Part shown: piece after piece, positions 1 to 9,518 of the stretch
Position numbering within the stretch: position 1 is the first letter of the stretch
Layout of the letters: the number at the start of each line of letters is the position of its first letter
NCBI RefSeq assembly: GCF_008705135.1
Contig: NZ_CP023694.1
Location: forward strand, 2,542,001 to 2,606,000
DNA length: 64,000 nt
Reading direction: 5' to 3'
Source of the DNA: Streptomyces coeruleorubidus
GTDB taxonomy: Bacteria; Actinomycetota; Actinomycetes; Streptomycetales; Streptomycetaceae
Position numbers and translations under genes: made by a program
Notes under the pieces: model-generated
What the model was told of the DNA's origin: nothing
Seen by the model: only the letters and a program-made list of their open reading frames with translations
Database searches by the model: none

Positions 1-205
1 GCTGGTGCAGTTCCTTCGGCTGTCCGAGACCCATCGCGCGCATGACGGCGCCGACGACGCCGCCGAGCAGCACGACCACCATGCCGGCCCAGAAGCCCGC
101 CGGCTGGTCCATCACCATGAACGCGCCCGCGACGCAGAAACCGATGAAGGCGATCGTGACACCGGTCCAGGCGGCCGGGGTGTGACCGTGGCTGCTGCCC
201 GCCAT
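1..205 (-). CDS. HGxxPAAW-motif small membrane protein (3' part beyond the window)
   Basis: The visible 68 N-terminal residues start MAGSSHGHTPAAW, which contains the HGxxPAAW signature of a small actinobacterial membrane protein family of unknown function. Two hydrophobic segments follow, around residues 17-35 and 45-60, and the gene runs out of the window at base 1. The ATG at 205 is preceded by a good ribosome binding site (GAGGAG, about seven bases upstream). It lies downstream of the trp-region membrane protein and trpE on the same strand, so it belongs to a tryptophan neighbourhood, but its role is unknown. The family is recognised from the motif; no function is inferred. Confidence 0.8.
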   Translation of the reverse strand, partial: MAGSSHGHTPAAWTGVTIAFIGFCVAGAFMVMDQPAGFWAGMVVVLLGGVVGAVMRAMGLGQPKELHQ

Positions 206-281
206 TGCTTGCTCCTCGTTGCTGTGTGCGTGTCTGAGCAGGACGCTCGGGCCCATTGTCCCGCACGTGCGCGGGGGCGGT

Positions 282-313
282 GAGCGGGGGTGCTCCTGCG
301 ATACGCCCCGCTC
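282..313. terminator. Candidate terminator after the trp-region membrane protein
   Basis: An 8 bp perfect stem (GAGCGGGG at 282-289 with CCCCGCTC at 306-313) and a 16-base loop sit 12 bases past the stop of the upstream minus-strand gene. The long loop makes it a moderate candidate only. Confidence 0.4.
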
Positions 314-324
314 CCCCGTGTGGC

Positions 325-957
325 TCAGGCTCCGGTCGGGTCCTCGCCCCGGTCGAGCGCCTTCCACAGGTCTTCGGGCCGGTCCGGGTCGACGGCGGGG
401 GCCTTGCGGCGCGGCTGCGGTGTGCCGCTCCGCTCGTAGCGGCCGGACATCGCGGGCCACAGCCGGCCGTAGCGCAGGGCGAGCAGTCCGGCCAGGAGGA
501 GCAGCACACCGCCGACGGCCGCGACGTACGGCCAGGCGGTGTGGCTGAGGGTGTCTACGGAGGCGGAGCTGTCGCCGGAGGCCTGGGCGGCCTGCTCGTC
601 GAGCGCGGAGCCGTCGGAGGCGCCGAGCAGGGCGGCGACGACGATGCCCGCGCCGGAGAGCGCGAGCAGCGCGGCCACGACGAGGCGGCCGGCCCGGCGG
701 ACGGCGAAGACGGCGACGAGCGCGGCGAGGCCGACCACGGCGAGCGCCGCCGGGACGCCTGTGACGTCGCTGCCCTTGGCGGTCAGGGGGAAGGCGCCGC
801 CGGCGACCGTCGCGGTGCCCTCCGCCCAGCGCTGCCGGGTGGCGAGCAGCGCCACGGCCGCGCCGAGCGCGCCGCACAGCAGCGCGACGGCGAGGCTCCG
901 GCGGCCGGCCCGGGCGGACCCGGCGCCTTGGGAACGGGGGTGAGGTGCAGCAGTCAC
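325..957 (-). CDS. Trp-region conserved membrane protein (TIGR02234 / Trp_oprn_chp type)
   Basis: This 210-residue protein has four or more hydrophobic segments: about residues 20-38, 60-80, 85-105 and 130-155. The C-terminal tail is charged and rich in Pro and Arg. It matches the conserved membrane protein found next to trp genes in actinobacteria, whose function is unknown. It lies 50 bases downstream of trpE on the same strand and probably shares its transcript. I take the start as GTG at 957 (VTAAPHPRS). An in-frame GTG at 966 is also possible; neither has a strong ribosome binding site. The identification rests on position plus topology. Confidence 0.75.
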   Translation of the reverse strand: MTAAPHPRSQGAGSARAGRRSLAVALLCGALGAAVALLATRQRWAEGTATVAGGAFPLTAKGSDVTGVPAALAVVGLAALVAVFAVRRAGRLVVAALLALSGAGIVVAALLGASDGSALDEQAAQASGDSSASVDTLSHTAWPYVAAVGGVLLLLAGLLALRYGRLWPAMSGRYERSGTPQPRRKAPAVDPDRPEDLWKALDRGEDPTGA

Positions 958-1007
958 GTACCCCACTATCGCTTGAACCCGGGGCGAACCGTCACCCGGG
1001 GGTCATC

Positions 1008-2489
<1,482 letters not shown>

Positions 2490-2500
2490 GGCGGCTGACC

Positions 2501-2896
2501 TTACTGATCCGTGGCGGAGACGTCGGAGCCGCCGTCCTTGAGGAGCACGTCCTCGTCGAAGCAGGTGCGTGCGCCGGTGTGGCAGGCGGCGCCGACCTGG
2601 TCGACCTTCACCAGGACGGTGTCGGCGTCGCAGTCGAGGGCGACGGACTTCACCCACTGGAAGTGGCCGGAGGTGTCGCCCTTGACCCAGTACTCCTGGC
2701 GGCTGCGCGACCAGTACGTGCACCGGCCGGTGGTCAGGGTGCGGTGCAGCGCCTCGTCGTCCATCCAGCCGAGCATGAGCACCTCTCCGGTGTCGTACTG
2801 CTGGGCGATGGCGGGCAGGAGGCCGTCGGCGCTGCGCTTGAGGCGGGCGGCGATCTCCGGGTCGAGGGGGCTGGGCCGGGAGGACGTGCTGGTCAT
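2501..2896 (-). CDS. hisI: Phosphoribosyl-AMP cyclohydrolase
   Basis: This 131-residue protein opens the adenine ring of phosphoribosyl-AMP, the third step of histidine synthesis. The zinc-site motifs are clear: [16 protein letters not shown] and [10 protein letters not shown]. It is monofunctional; no HisE pyrophosphohydrolase domain is attached. It is separated from the main his operon by a plus-strand gene and sits just ahead of trpE. Two ATG codons compete for the start, 2896 ([13 protein letters not shown]) and 2905 (three residues longer), and neither has a clear ribosome binding site. A 15-base palindrome at 2931-2945 lies 35 bases upstream and may control it. Confidence 0.94.
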   Translation of the reverse strand: MTSTSSRPSPLDPEIAARLKRSADGLLPAIAQQYDTGEVLMLGWMDDEALHRTLTTGRCTYWSRSRQEYWVKGDTSGHFQWVKSVALDCDADTVLVKVDQVGAACHTGARTCFDEDVLLKDGGSDVSATDQ

Positions 2897-2930
2897 GCCG
2901 ACCATTGTGCCGCGCGCCACTGACAGGCCA

Positions 2931-2945
2931 AGTGGAGTGTCCACT
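2931..2945. promoter_or_regulatory. Palindrome in the hisI / TIGR03085 divergent promoter region
   Basis: AGTGGA-GTG-TCCACT is a perfect 6 bp inverted repeat with a 3-base spacer. It is 35 bases upstream of hisI and 35 bases upstream of the divergent gene, a suitable place for an operator shared by both. The regulator is unknown. Confidence 0.4.
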
Positions 2946-2980
2946 GTGCGGACCTCCGGGCCGGTCGTAGGCTGGGCCGC

Positions 2981-3616
2981 ATGTCGACCCATGCCAAGCG
3001 TGAACGACTTCTCCTCGCCGATCTGTTGGAGACCGCGGGCCCGGACGCGCCCACCCTGTGCGAGGGCTGGACGACCCGGGACCTCGCCGCCCACGTGGTG
3101 GTGCGCGAGCGCCGCCCGGACGCCGCCGGCGGGATACTGATCAAGCAGCTCGCGCCTCGCCTGGACCGGGTGATGGCGGAGTACACCGACAAGCCGTACG
3201 AGGAGCTGATCCAGCTGATCCGTACGGGGCCGCCCCGCTTCTCGCCCTTCTCGCTCAAGCCGGTCGACGAGATGTCGAACATCATCGAGTTCTACGTCCA
3301 CACGGAGGACGTCCGGCGCGCCCAGCCCGACTGGTCGCCCCGCGAGCTCGATGCGGTCTTCCAGGACGCCCTGTGGACCCGGCTGGAGCGCACCGCCCGG
3401 CTGATGGGGCGCAGCGTCCCGACGGGCCTGGTGCTGCGCCGCCCGGACGGCCAGACGGTCGTCGCCCAGCGGGGCGCGCCGGTTGTGACGGTGACCGGTG
3501 AGCCCTCGGAGCTGGTGCTGTTCTCCTACGGACGGCAGAGCAAGGCCAAGGTCGAGCTGGACGGCGACGAGGACGCGATCGCGAAGCTGCACGAGACGAA
3601 GCAGCTCGGGATCTGA
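2981..3616 (+). CDS. TIGR03085-family metal-binding protein (maleylpyruvate isomerase-like)
   Basis: This 211-residue protein has the four-helix DinB/MDMPI-like N-terminal domain. [13 protein letters not shown] and [14 protein letters not shown] supply the His and acidic residues expected to bind a divalent metal. The family, common in actinobacteria, is often linked by fold to thiol-dependent enzymes; no substrate can be assigned here. It splits hisI from the his operon and runs opposite to both. There is no ribosome binding site before the ATG at 2981, but a TAGGCT sequence lies at 2968-2973, the spacing expected for a -10 box of a leaderless mRNA. Its 3' end is duplicated, including the stop codon (3600-3632). 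Confidence 0.75.
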   Translation: MSTHAKRERLLLADLLETAGPDAPTLCEGWTTRDLAAHVVVRERRPDAAGGILIKQLAPRLDRVMAEYTDKPYEELIQLIRTGPPRFSPFSLKPVDEMSNIIEFYVHTEDVRRAQPDWSPRELDAVFQDALWTRLERTARLMGRSVPTGLVLRRPDGQTVVAQRGAPVVTVTGEPSELVLFSYGRQSKAKVELDGDEDAIAKLHETKQLGI

Positions 3617-3632
3617 AGCAGTCGGGATCTGA
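3600..3632 (+). repeat. Tandem duplication of a gene end with its stop codon
   Basis: The last codons and TGA of the upstream gene (AGCAGCTCGGGATCTGA) are followed at once by a second copy with one base missing (AGCAGTCGGGATCTGA), so the end of the gene is present twice in tandem. Confidence 0.75.
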
Positions 3633-3638
3633 GGGAGT

Positions 3639-3660
3639 GGGTCACCGCACCGGGTGACCC
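3639..3660. terminator. Short hairpin between converging genes
   Basis: GGGTCACC at 3639-3646 pairs with GGTGACCC at 3653-3660 over a 6-base loop. It sits where the plus-strand gene and hisF converge and overlaps the last codons of hisF, so it may end both transcripts. Confidence 0.4.
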
Positions 3661-4397
3661 GCCTCCCGCAGCGTCTCCTTGACCTCGCCGATGCGCAGGT
3701 CCCCGAAGTGGAACACCGACGCGGCCAGCACCGCGTCCGCGCCCGCCGCGATGGCCGGCGGGAAGTCCGCCAGCCTGCCCGCGCCGCCCGAGGCGATGAC
3801 CGGGACGGTCACATGCCCCCGCACGGCCGCGATCATCTCCAGGTCGTAGCCGTCCTTGGTGCCGTCCGCGTCCATGGAGTTGAGCAGGATCTCGCCGGCG
3901 CCCAGCTCCGCGGCCCGGTGCGCCCACTCGACGGCGTCGATGCCGGTGCCGCGGCGGCCGCCGTGGGTGGTCACCTCGAAGGAGCCGGACTCGGTCCGGC
4001 GCGCGTCCACCGACAGGACCAGGACCTGGCGGCCGAAGCGTTCCGCGATCTCCCGGATGAGCTCCGGGCGGGCGATCGCGGCCGTGTTGACGCCGACCTT
4101 GTCCGCGCCGGCCCGCAGCAGCTTGTCCACGTCCTCGGCGGTGCGCACACCGCCGCCGACCGTGAGCGGGATGAACACCTGCTCGGCCGTGCGGCGCACC
4201 ACGTCGTACGTCGTCTCGCGGTTGCCCGACGAGGCGGTGATGTCCAGGAACGTCAGCTCGTCGGCGCCCTCGGCGTCGTACACCTTGGCCATCTCGACGG
4301 GGTCGCCCGCGTCGCGCAGGTTCTGGAAGTTGACGCCCTTGACGACCCGGCCGTTGTCCACGTCCAGGCAGGGGATGACTCGGACCGCCAGGGTCAT
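3642..4397 (-). CDS. hisF: Imidazole glycerol phosphate synthase, cyclase subunit
   Basis: This 251-residue TIM-barrel protein works with HisH to close the imidazole ring, giving imidazole glycerol phosphate and AICAR. The catalytic [13 protein letters not shown] is at the N-terminus. The phosphate loops GGGVRT and ASGGAG are present, as is [13 protein letters not shown]. Length is normal. It is the last gene of the his operon; its ATG overlaps the ridA stop (ATGA). An AGAGGA ribosome binding site lies within the end of ridA. The TCA stop at 3642 sits in a small hairpin. Confidence 0.97.
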   Translation of the reverse strand: MTLAVRVIPCLDVDNGRVVKGVNFQNLRDAGDPVEMAKVYDAEGADELTFLDITASSGNRETTYDVVRRTAEQVFIPLTVGGGVRTAEDVDKLLRAGADKVGVNTAAIARPELIREIAERFGRQVLVLSVDARRTESGSFEVTTHGGRRGTGIDAVEWAHRAAELGAGEILLNSMDADGTKDGYDLEMIAAVRGHVTVPVIASGGAGRLADFPPAIAAGADAVLAASVFHFGDLRIGEVKETLREAGHPVR

Positions 4398-4795
4398 GAA
4401 TCCACCGTTCCTCTGAATGCCTCTAGTTCCACCGACACCAGGACGCGCGGGTCGACGAAGCCGTCCACCACGAGGAAGCTCGCGACCGGGCGCACGATGT
4501 CGAACAGCTCCTTGTGGGCCCGGCCCACCTCGTCGAGGTCGCGCGTGTGTGCCAGATACATCCGCGTCCGGACCACGGACCCGATGCCGAGCCCGAACTC
4601 GCCGATCGCCTCGAGGGCGCTGGTGAAGGCCGCTTTGGCCTGCTCGTACGGGTCGCCCTCGCCGTACAGCACATCGCCCTTGAAGGGTGTCGTGCCCGCC
4701 ACCAGCACCCGATCGCCCGCCGCCACGGCGCGCGCGAAACCGAAACTCTCTTCCCAGGGACTTCCGCTCTGCACGCGCCGTACGGCATCGCTCAT
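4394..4795 (-). CDS. RidA family protein (YjgF/YER057c/UK114)
   Basis: This 133-residue protein has the RidA fold with [16 protein letters not shown] core: [13 protein letters not shown] contains the conserved Arg that binds substrate carboxylates. Known RidA enzymes hydrolyse reactive enamine or imine intermediates released by pyridoxal phosphate enzymes. It lies between priA and hisF and overlaps both by four bases, so it is made in step with histidine enzymes. A clean-up role for a reactive by-product of the pathway, possibly of HisC, is an inference. The ATG at 4795 ([11 protein letters not shown]) overlaps the priA stop; longer reading frames are unlikely given the overlap pattern of the operon. 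Confidence 0.88.
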   Translation of the reverse strand: MSDAVRRVQSGSPWEESFGFARAVAAGDRVLVAGTTPFKGDVLYGEGDPYEQAKAAFTSALEAIGEFGLGIGSVVRTRMYLAHTRDLDEVGRAHKELFDIVRPVASFLVVDGFVDPRVLVSVELEAFRGTVDS

Positions 4796-5517
4796 GACGA
4801 CACAGTCTCCAATGCCTCTTCCAGGGTGAACGCCTTCGCGTACAGCGCCTTCCCTACGATCGCGCCCTCGACACCGAGCGGGACGAGTTCGGCGATCGCA
4901 CGGAGGTCGTCGAGCGACGAGACACCGCCGGAGGCCACCACCGGGCGGTCCGTCGCCGCGCAGACGTTCTTCAGCAGCTCCAGATTCGGGCCCTGGAGCG
5001 TGCCGTCCTTGGCGATGTCCGTGACGACGTACCGCGCGCAGCCCTCCTTGTTGAGGCGCTCCAGCGTCTCGTAGAGGTCGCCGCCGTCGCGGGTCCAGCC
5101 GCGGCCGCGCAGGGTCGTGCCGCGGACGTCGAGACCGACGGCGATCTTGTCGCCGTGCTCGGCGATGACCTTGGCGACCCACTCGGGGGCCTCCAGGGCG
5201 GCCGTGCCCAGGTTCACGCGGGTGCAGCCGGTGGCCAGGGCGGCGGCGAGGGTGTCGTCGTCACGGATGCCGCCGGACAGCTCCACCTTGATGTCCATCG
5301 CCTTGGTGACCTCGGCGATCAGCGCGCGGTTGTCGCCCGTGCCGAACGCGGCGTCCAGGTCGACCAGGTGCAGCCACTCGGCGCCGGACCGCTGCCAGGC
5401 GAGGGCGGCCTCCAGGGGCGAGCCGTAGGAGGTCTCCGTACCGGACTCGCCGTGCACCAGACGCACCGCCTGGCCGTCACGGACGTCGACGGCGGGGAGG
5501 AGTTCGAGCTTGCTCAC
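4792..5517 (-). CDS. priA: Bifunctional HisA/TrpF phosphoribosyl isomerase A
   Basis: This 241-residue TIM-barrel protein isomerises ProFAR in histidine synthesis and, in actinobacteria, also phosphoribosyl anthranilate in tryptophan synthesis. The catalytic Asp pair is at D11 ([11 protein letters not shown]) and D130 (VGLDVRG). The phosphate sites SGGIRDD and ASGGVSS are present. PriA is the established dual-function enzyme of Streptomyces and Mycobacterium, which lack a separate trpF; the HisA or PriA assignment follows from lineage, since the sequence alone looks like HisA. The start is GTG at 5517, overlapping the hisH stop (GTGA); the stop overlaps ridA. Confidence 0.93.
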   Translation of the reverse strand: MSKLELLPAVDVRDGQAVRLVHGESGTETSYGSPLEAALAWQRSGAEWLHLVDLDAAFGTGDNRALIAEVTKAMDIKVELSGGIRDDDTLAAALATGCTRVNLGTAALEAPEWVAKVIAEHGDKIAVGLDVRGTTLRGRGWTRDGGDLYETLERLNKEGCARYVVTDIAKDGTLQGPNLELLKNVCAATDRPVVASGGVSSLDDLRAIAELVPLGVEGAIVGKALYAKAFTLEEALETVSS

Positions 5518-6158
5518 AGTGTTCCGATCCAGTTGGTGAGGAGCTGGGCTCCGGCGTCGCCGGACTTCTCGGGGTGGAACTGCGTGGCCCACAGGGCACC
5601 GTTCTCGACGGCCGCGACGAACGGCTTGCCGTGTGTGGACCAGGTGACCTTGGGGGCCTCCATCGCCGGGTTGTGGGTCTGAAGCGACCAGTCGTGGACG
5701 GCGTAGGAGTGCACGAAGTAGAAGCGCGCGTCCGCGTCCAGGCCCGCGAACAGCTGCGAACCGGGCGCCGCGTCCACGGTGTTCCAGCCCATGTGGGGCA
5801 CGATCTCGGCCTGGAGCGGCTCGACCGAGCCGGGCCACTCGTCGAGGCCCTCGCTCTCCACGCCGTGCTCGATGCCACGGGCGAAGAGGATCTGCATGCC
5901 GACGCAGATGCCCATGACCGGGCGGCCGCCGGACAGCCTGCGGTCGACGATCCAGTCGCCGCGCGCCTCGCGCAGGCCCGTCATGCAGGAGGCGAAGGCG
6001 CCGACGCCCGGCACGAGCAGCCCGTCGGCGTTCATGGCCTTGTCGTAGTCACGCGTTATCTCGACGTCGGCTCCCGCGCGCGCGAGGGCACGCTCGGCGG
6101 AGCGGACGTTGCCGAAGCCGTAGTCGAAGACGACGACCTTCTTCTGCGGGGCGCTCAA
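5514..6158 (-). CDS. hisH: Imidazole glycerol phosphate synthase, glutaminase subunit
   Basis: This class I glutamine amidotransferase supplies ammonia to HisF. The nucleophile Cys is in [14 protein letters not shown], and the His and Glu of the triad are in FHPEKSGD. The oxyanion loop PGVGAF is present. I place the start at TTG 6158 (214 residues, [15 protein letters not shown]). GGAGG lies seven bases ahead of this TTG, and it overlaps the preceding stop by four bases (TTGA), like every other junction in the operon. A GTG at 6164, two codons earlier, is in frame, but the ribosome binding site would then abut the start codon. Confidence 0.94.
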   Translation of the reverse strand: MSAPQKKVVVFDYGFGNVRSAERALARAGADVEITRDYDKAMNADGLLVPGVGAFASCMTGLREARGDWIVDRRLSGGRPVMGICVGMQILFARGIEHGVESEGLDEWPGSVEPLQAEIVPHMGWNTVDAAPGSQLFAGLDADARFYFVHSYAVHDWSLQTHNPAMEAPKVTWSTHGKPFVAAVENGALWATQFHPEKSGDAGAQLLTNWIGTL

Positions 6159-6319
6159 TTCCACACCTCCAGCCTCACCACACCGGCAGCCAGGCACATC
6201 GCGGCGCCGATCGAGAGCAGCACGATCAGGCCCTTGGGCATCTTCTGCTTGATGAAGGAGTAGATCCCGCCGACGAGGAACAGGCCGACGACGATCAGCA
6301 GGGTCGAGATGCCGTTCAC
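6155..6319 (-). CDS. Small two-helix membrane protein in the his operon
   Basis: This 54-residue protein has two hydrophobic helices, about residues 3-18 and 28-46, separated by the basic turn KQKMPKG. It starts with GTG at 6319 overlapping the hisB stop (GTGA) and ends overlapping the hisH start. It is therefore locked into the operon by translational coupling on both sides, strong evidence that it is a real gene. No known family function is recognised. It could be an unrelated membrane peptide carried with hisH, or it may anchor or regulate a pathway component; neither is shown by the sequence. Confidence 0.75.
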   Translation of the reverse strand: MNGISTLLIVVGLFLVGGIYSFIKQKMPKGLIVLLSIGAAMCLAAGVVRLEVWN

Positions 6320-6909
6320 AGGGCGCCCTTCGTGGAGGGGAGGATGCCGGCCGCCCGCGGGTCGCGCTCGGACGCGTAGCGCAGGGCCCGGGCCAGCGCC
6401 TTGAACTGGCACTCCACGATGTGGTGCGCGTTGCGCCCGTAGGGCACGTGCACGTGCAGCGCGATCTGCGCCTGGGCCACGAAGGACTCCAGGATGTGCC
6501 GCGTCATCGTGGTGTCGTACTCGCCGATCATCGGGGCCATCTTCTCGGGCTCGGTGTGCACGAGGTAGGGGCGGCCCGACAGGTCGACGGTGACCTGGGC
6601 GAGAGACTCGTCCAGCGGGACCGTGCAGTTGCCGAAGCGGTAGATGCCGACCTTGTCGCCGAGGGCCTGCTTGAAGGCGGCGCCCAGGGCGAGGGCGGTG
6701 TCCTCGATGGTGTGGTGCGAGTCGATGTGCAGATCGCCCTCGGTCTTCACGGTCAGGTCGAACAGACCGTGCCGGCCGAGCTGGTCGAGCATGTGGTCGT
6801 AGAAGCCGACGCCGGTGGAGATCTCCGTCTTGCCGGTGCCGTCGAGGTCGATCTCGACGAGGACCGAGGTCTCCTTGGTCGTCCGCTCCACGCGTCCGGT
6901 GCGGCTCAT
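6316..6909 (-). CDS. hisB: Imidazoleglycerol-phosphate dehydratase
   Basis: This 197-residue enzyme removes water from imidazole glycerol phosphate to give imidazole acetol phosphate. The manganese-binding His motifs are [24 protein letters not shown] and [15 protein letters not shown]. It is monofunctional, without the histidinol phosphatase domain of the enterobacterial fusion. The phosphatase is not in this window. Length is normal. The ATG at 6909 overlaps the hisC stop by four bases. Confidence 0.97.
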   Translation of the reverse strand: MSRTGRVERTTKETSVLVEIDLDGTGKTEISTGVGFYDHMLDQLGRHGLFDLTVKTEGDLHIDSHHTIEDTALALGAAFKQALGDKVGIYRFGNCTVPLDESLAQVTVDLSGRPYLVHTEPEKMAPMIGEYDTTMTRHILESFVAQAQIALHVHVPYGRNAHHIVECQFKALARALRYASERDPRAAGILPSTKGAL

Positions 6910-8018
6910 GAACTCTGCTCCTTCTTCAGTGCACGTACCGCGTCGAGGAACGCGTCGTTCTCTTCGGGGGTTCCGGCGGTGACCCGGAGCCAGCCGGGCA
7001 CGCCGTTGTCCCGGACCAGGACGCCCCGGTCGAGGATCTTCCGCCAGGCTTCGTGGGAGTCCGCGAACCGGCCGAACTGTACGAAGTTCGCGTCGGACGC
7101 GGTCACCTCGTAGCCGATCTCGCGCAGCTCGGTGACCAGGCGGTCCCGCTCGGCCTTGAGCTGCTCGACGTAGCCCAGCAGCGTGCCGGTGTGCTCCAGG
7201 GCGGCCAGGGCGGTCGCCTGGGTGACGGCCGACAGGTGGTACGGCAGCCGGACGAGCTGGACGGCGTCCACGACGGCGGGGTGCGCGGCGAGGTAGCCGA
7301 GGCGCAGGCCCGCCGCGCCGAACGCCTTCGACATCGTGCGGGAGATGACGAGGTTGGGACGCCCGTCGAGCAGCGGCAGCAGCGAGTCGCCGTGGCTGAA
7401 CTCAATGTATGCCTCGTCGACGACGACCATCGACGGCTTCGCCGCCTGTGCGGCCTCGTACAGCGCGAGGACCGTCTCGGGCGGGACCGCGTTGCCCGTG
7501 GGGTTGTTGGGGGTGGTGACGAAGACGACGTCCGGCCGGTGCTCGGCGATCGCCCGCTCGGCGGCCTCGAGGTCGATCGTGAAGTCCTCGTTGCGGGGAC
7601 CGGAGATCCAGCCCGTGCCCGTGCCGCGCGAGATGAGCGCGTGCATCGAGTACGACGGCTCGAAGCCGATCGCGGTGCGGCCGGGCCCGCCGAAGGTCTG
7701 CAGCAGCTGCTGGATGACCTCGTTGGAGCCGTTGGCGGCCCAGACGTTGGCGAGGCCCACCTCGTGACCGGACGTGTCCGTCAGGTACTCGGCGAGCTTG
7801 GTGCGCAGCTCGACCGCGTCCCGGTCGGGGTAGCGGTTGAGGGTGCGGGCCGCCTCGCGGACCCGCTCGGTGATGCGCTCGACCAGCGGCTCGGGCAGCG
7901 GGTAGGGGTTCTCGTTGGTGTTCAGCCGTACGGGGACGTCCAGCTGGGGCGCGCCGTAGGGGGACTTGCCGCGCAGCTCGTCCCGTACGGGGAGATCGTC
8001 GATACGTACGTCGCTCAC
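6906..8018 (-). CDS. hisC: Histidinol-phosphate aminotransferase
   Basis: This 370-residue pyridoxal phosphate enzyme of fold type I transfers an amino group from glutamate to imidazole acetol phosphate. The cofactor Lys is in [35 protein letters not shown] and the substrate-recognition [10 protein letters not shown] at the N-terminus fit HisC. Length is normal. The start is GTG at 8018, which overlaps the hisD stop (GTGA); the stop overlaps the hisB start. Confidence 0.96.
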   Translation of the reverse strand: MSDVRIDDLPVRDELRGKSPYGAPQLDVPVRLNTNENPYPLPEPLVERITERVREAARTLNRYPDRDAVELRTKLAEYLTDTSGHEVGLANVWAANGSNEVIQQLLQTFGGPGRTAIGFEPSYSMHALISRGTGTGWISGPRNEDFTIDLEAAERAIAEHRPDVVFVTTPNNPTGNAVPPETVLALYEAAQAAKPSMVVVDEAYIEFSHGDSLLPLLDGRPNLVISRTMSKAFGAAGLRLGYLAAHPAVVDAVQLVRLPYHLSAVTQATALAALEHTGTLLGYVEQLKAERDRLVTELREIGYEVTASDANFVQFGRFADSHEAWRKILDRGVLVRDNGVPGWLRVTAGTPEENDAFLDAVRALKKEQSS

Positions 8019-9340
8019 TTGCTCTCCGGCACCTTCCAGCCGAACCTTGCCTTGATCGCCGCGCCGTGCGCGGGCAGGTCCTCCGCCTCCGCCAGCGTGA
8101 CCACGTGGTGCGCGACCTCGGCCAGCGCGTCCTTGGTGTAGTCGACGATGTGGATGCCGCGCAGGAACGACTGGACGGACAGGCCCGAGGAGTGGCAGGC
8201 GCAGCCACCGGTCGGCAGGACGTGGTTGGAGCCGGCCGCGTAGTCGCCGAGGGAGACCGGCGCCCAGGGGCCGATGAAGATCGCGCCGGCGTTCCTGACG
8301 CGGTCGGCCACGGCGGTGGCGTCGGCGGTCTGGATCTCCAGGTGCTCGGCGCCGTACGCGTCGACCACCCTGAGGCCCTCGTCGATGCCGTCGACCAGGA
8401 CGATCGCGGACTGCTTGCCGGACAGCGCCGGGACGATCCGGTCGTCGACGTGCCTGGTGGCCGCGACCTGCGGCTCCAGCTCCTTCTCCACGGCGTCCGC
8501 GAGCTCGACGGAGTCCGTGACGAGCACGGCGGCGGCCAGCGGGTCGTGCTCGGCCTGACTGATCAGGTCGGAGGCGACGTGCACCGGGTCGGCCGTGTCG
8601 TCGGCCAGGACCGCGATCTCGGTCGGGCCGGCCTCGGCGTCGATGCCGATCTTGCCGGTGAAGTAGCGCTTGGCGGCGGCGACCCAGATGTTGCCGGGGC
8701 CGGTGACCATGTTGGCGGGCGGGCAGGAATCCGTGCCGTAGGCGAACATCGCGACGGCGGTGGCGCCGCCGGCGGCGTAGACCTCGTCGACGCCGAGCAG
8801 CGCGCAGGCGGCCAGGATCGTCGGGTGCGGCAGCCCGCCGAACTCGGCCTGGGCCGGGGAGGCGAGCGCGATGGACTCGACGCCGGCCTCCTGGGCGGGC
8901 ACGACGTTCATGACCACGGAGGACGGATACACGGACCGGCCGCCGGGCGCGTACAGCCCGACGCGCTCGACCGGAACCCACTTCTCGGTCACGGAACCGC
9001 CGGGCACCACCTGGGTGGTGTGCGTGCTGCGGCGCTGCTCGCGGTGGACGGTCCGGGCGCGCCGGATGGACTCCTCCAGGGCCGCGCGCACGGCCGGGTC
9101 GAGCTCCTCCAGCGCGCGCGTGAGCGCGGCGGCAGGCACCCGCACCTGGTCGAGCCTGACCCCGTCGAACCGCTCGGCGAAATCGATCAGCGCCGCGTCG
9201 CCCCGATGATGCACGTCCTCGCAGATCGGACGCACCTTCTCCAGGGCGGCCTGAACGTCGAACTCGGCTCGGGGCAGCAGGTCGCGCAGGGCGGGGCCCT
9301 CGGGGAGGGCGTCGCCACGCAGATCGATTCGGGAGATCAC
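8015..9340 (-). CDS. hisD: Histidinol dehydrogenase
   Basis: This 441-residue zinc enzyme oxidises histidinol to histidine in two NAD-dependent steps. Family motifs include [54 protein letters not shown], the acid/base His in AEHLE, and NHVLPTGG. It is the first gene of the operon. The start is GTG at 9340 ([10 protein letters not shown]); the open frame continues far upstream, but homology begins here. The upstream 178-base region is shared with a divergent gene and contains a 17-base palindrome about 40 bases ahead of the start. No strong ribosome binding site is visible. Confidence 0.97.
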   Translation of the reverse strand: MISRIDLRGDALPEGPALRDLLPRAEFDVQAALEKVRPICEDVHHRGDAALIDFAERFDGVRLDQVRVPAAALTRALEELDPAVRAALEESIRRARTVHREQRRSTHTTQVVPGGSVTEKWVPVERVGLYAPGGRSVYPSSVVMNVVPAQEAGVESIALASPAQAEFGGLPHPTILAACALLGVDEVYAAGGATAVAMFAYGTDSCPPANMVTGPGNIWVAAAKRYFTGKIGIDAEAGPTEIAVLADDTADPVHVASDLISQAEHDPLAAAVLVTDSVELADAVEKELEPQVAATRHVDDRIVPALSGKQSAIVLVDGIDEGLRVVDAYGAEHLEIQTADATAVADRVRNAGAIFIGPWAPVSLGDYAAGSNHVLPTGGCACHSSGLSVQSFLRGIHIVDYTKDALAEVAHHVVTLAEAEDLPAHGAAIKARFGWKVPESK

Positions 9341-9381
9341 GTGCTCAATTCTCTCAGACCCCGATGACGTGCCGTTCGCTC

Positions 9382-9398
9382 GTATCAATGGCTGATAC
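9382..9398. promoter_or_regulatory. Palindrome between hisD and the divergent membrane-protein gene
   Basis: GTATCA-ATGGC-TGATAC is a perfect 6 bp inverted repeat in an AT-richer patch. Read on either strand, TGATAC resembles a -10 box, so it could be an operator over the his promoter, a pair of face-to-face -10 boxes, or both. It would give hisD a leader of about 35 bases and the plus-strand gene one of about 115 bases. Confidence 0.5.
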
Positions 9399-9518
9399 AG
9401 AACGCCGCCGGAACCCGGAAGATCCCCTTCACGTTTCGCGTTCGGGGCGTCACTCAGCGGGCATGAACTGGTGTACGAAGCAACTGACCCGCGAGTACCC
9501 GGGGAGGAAGGAAGAGAC

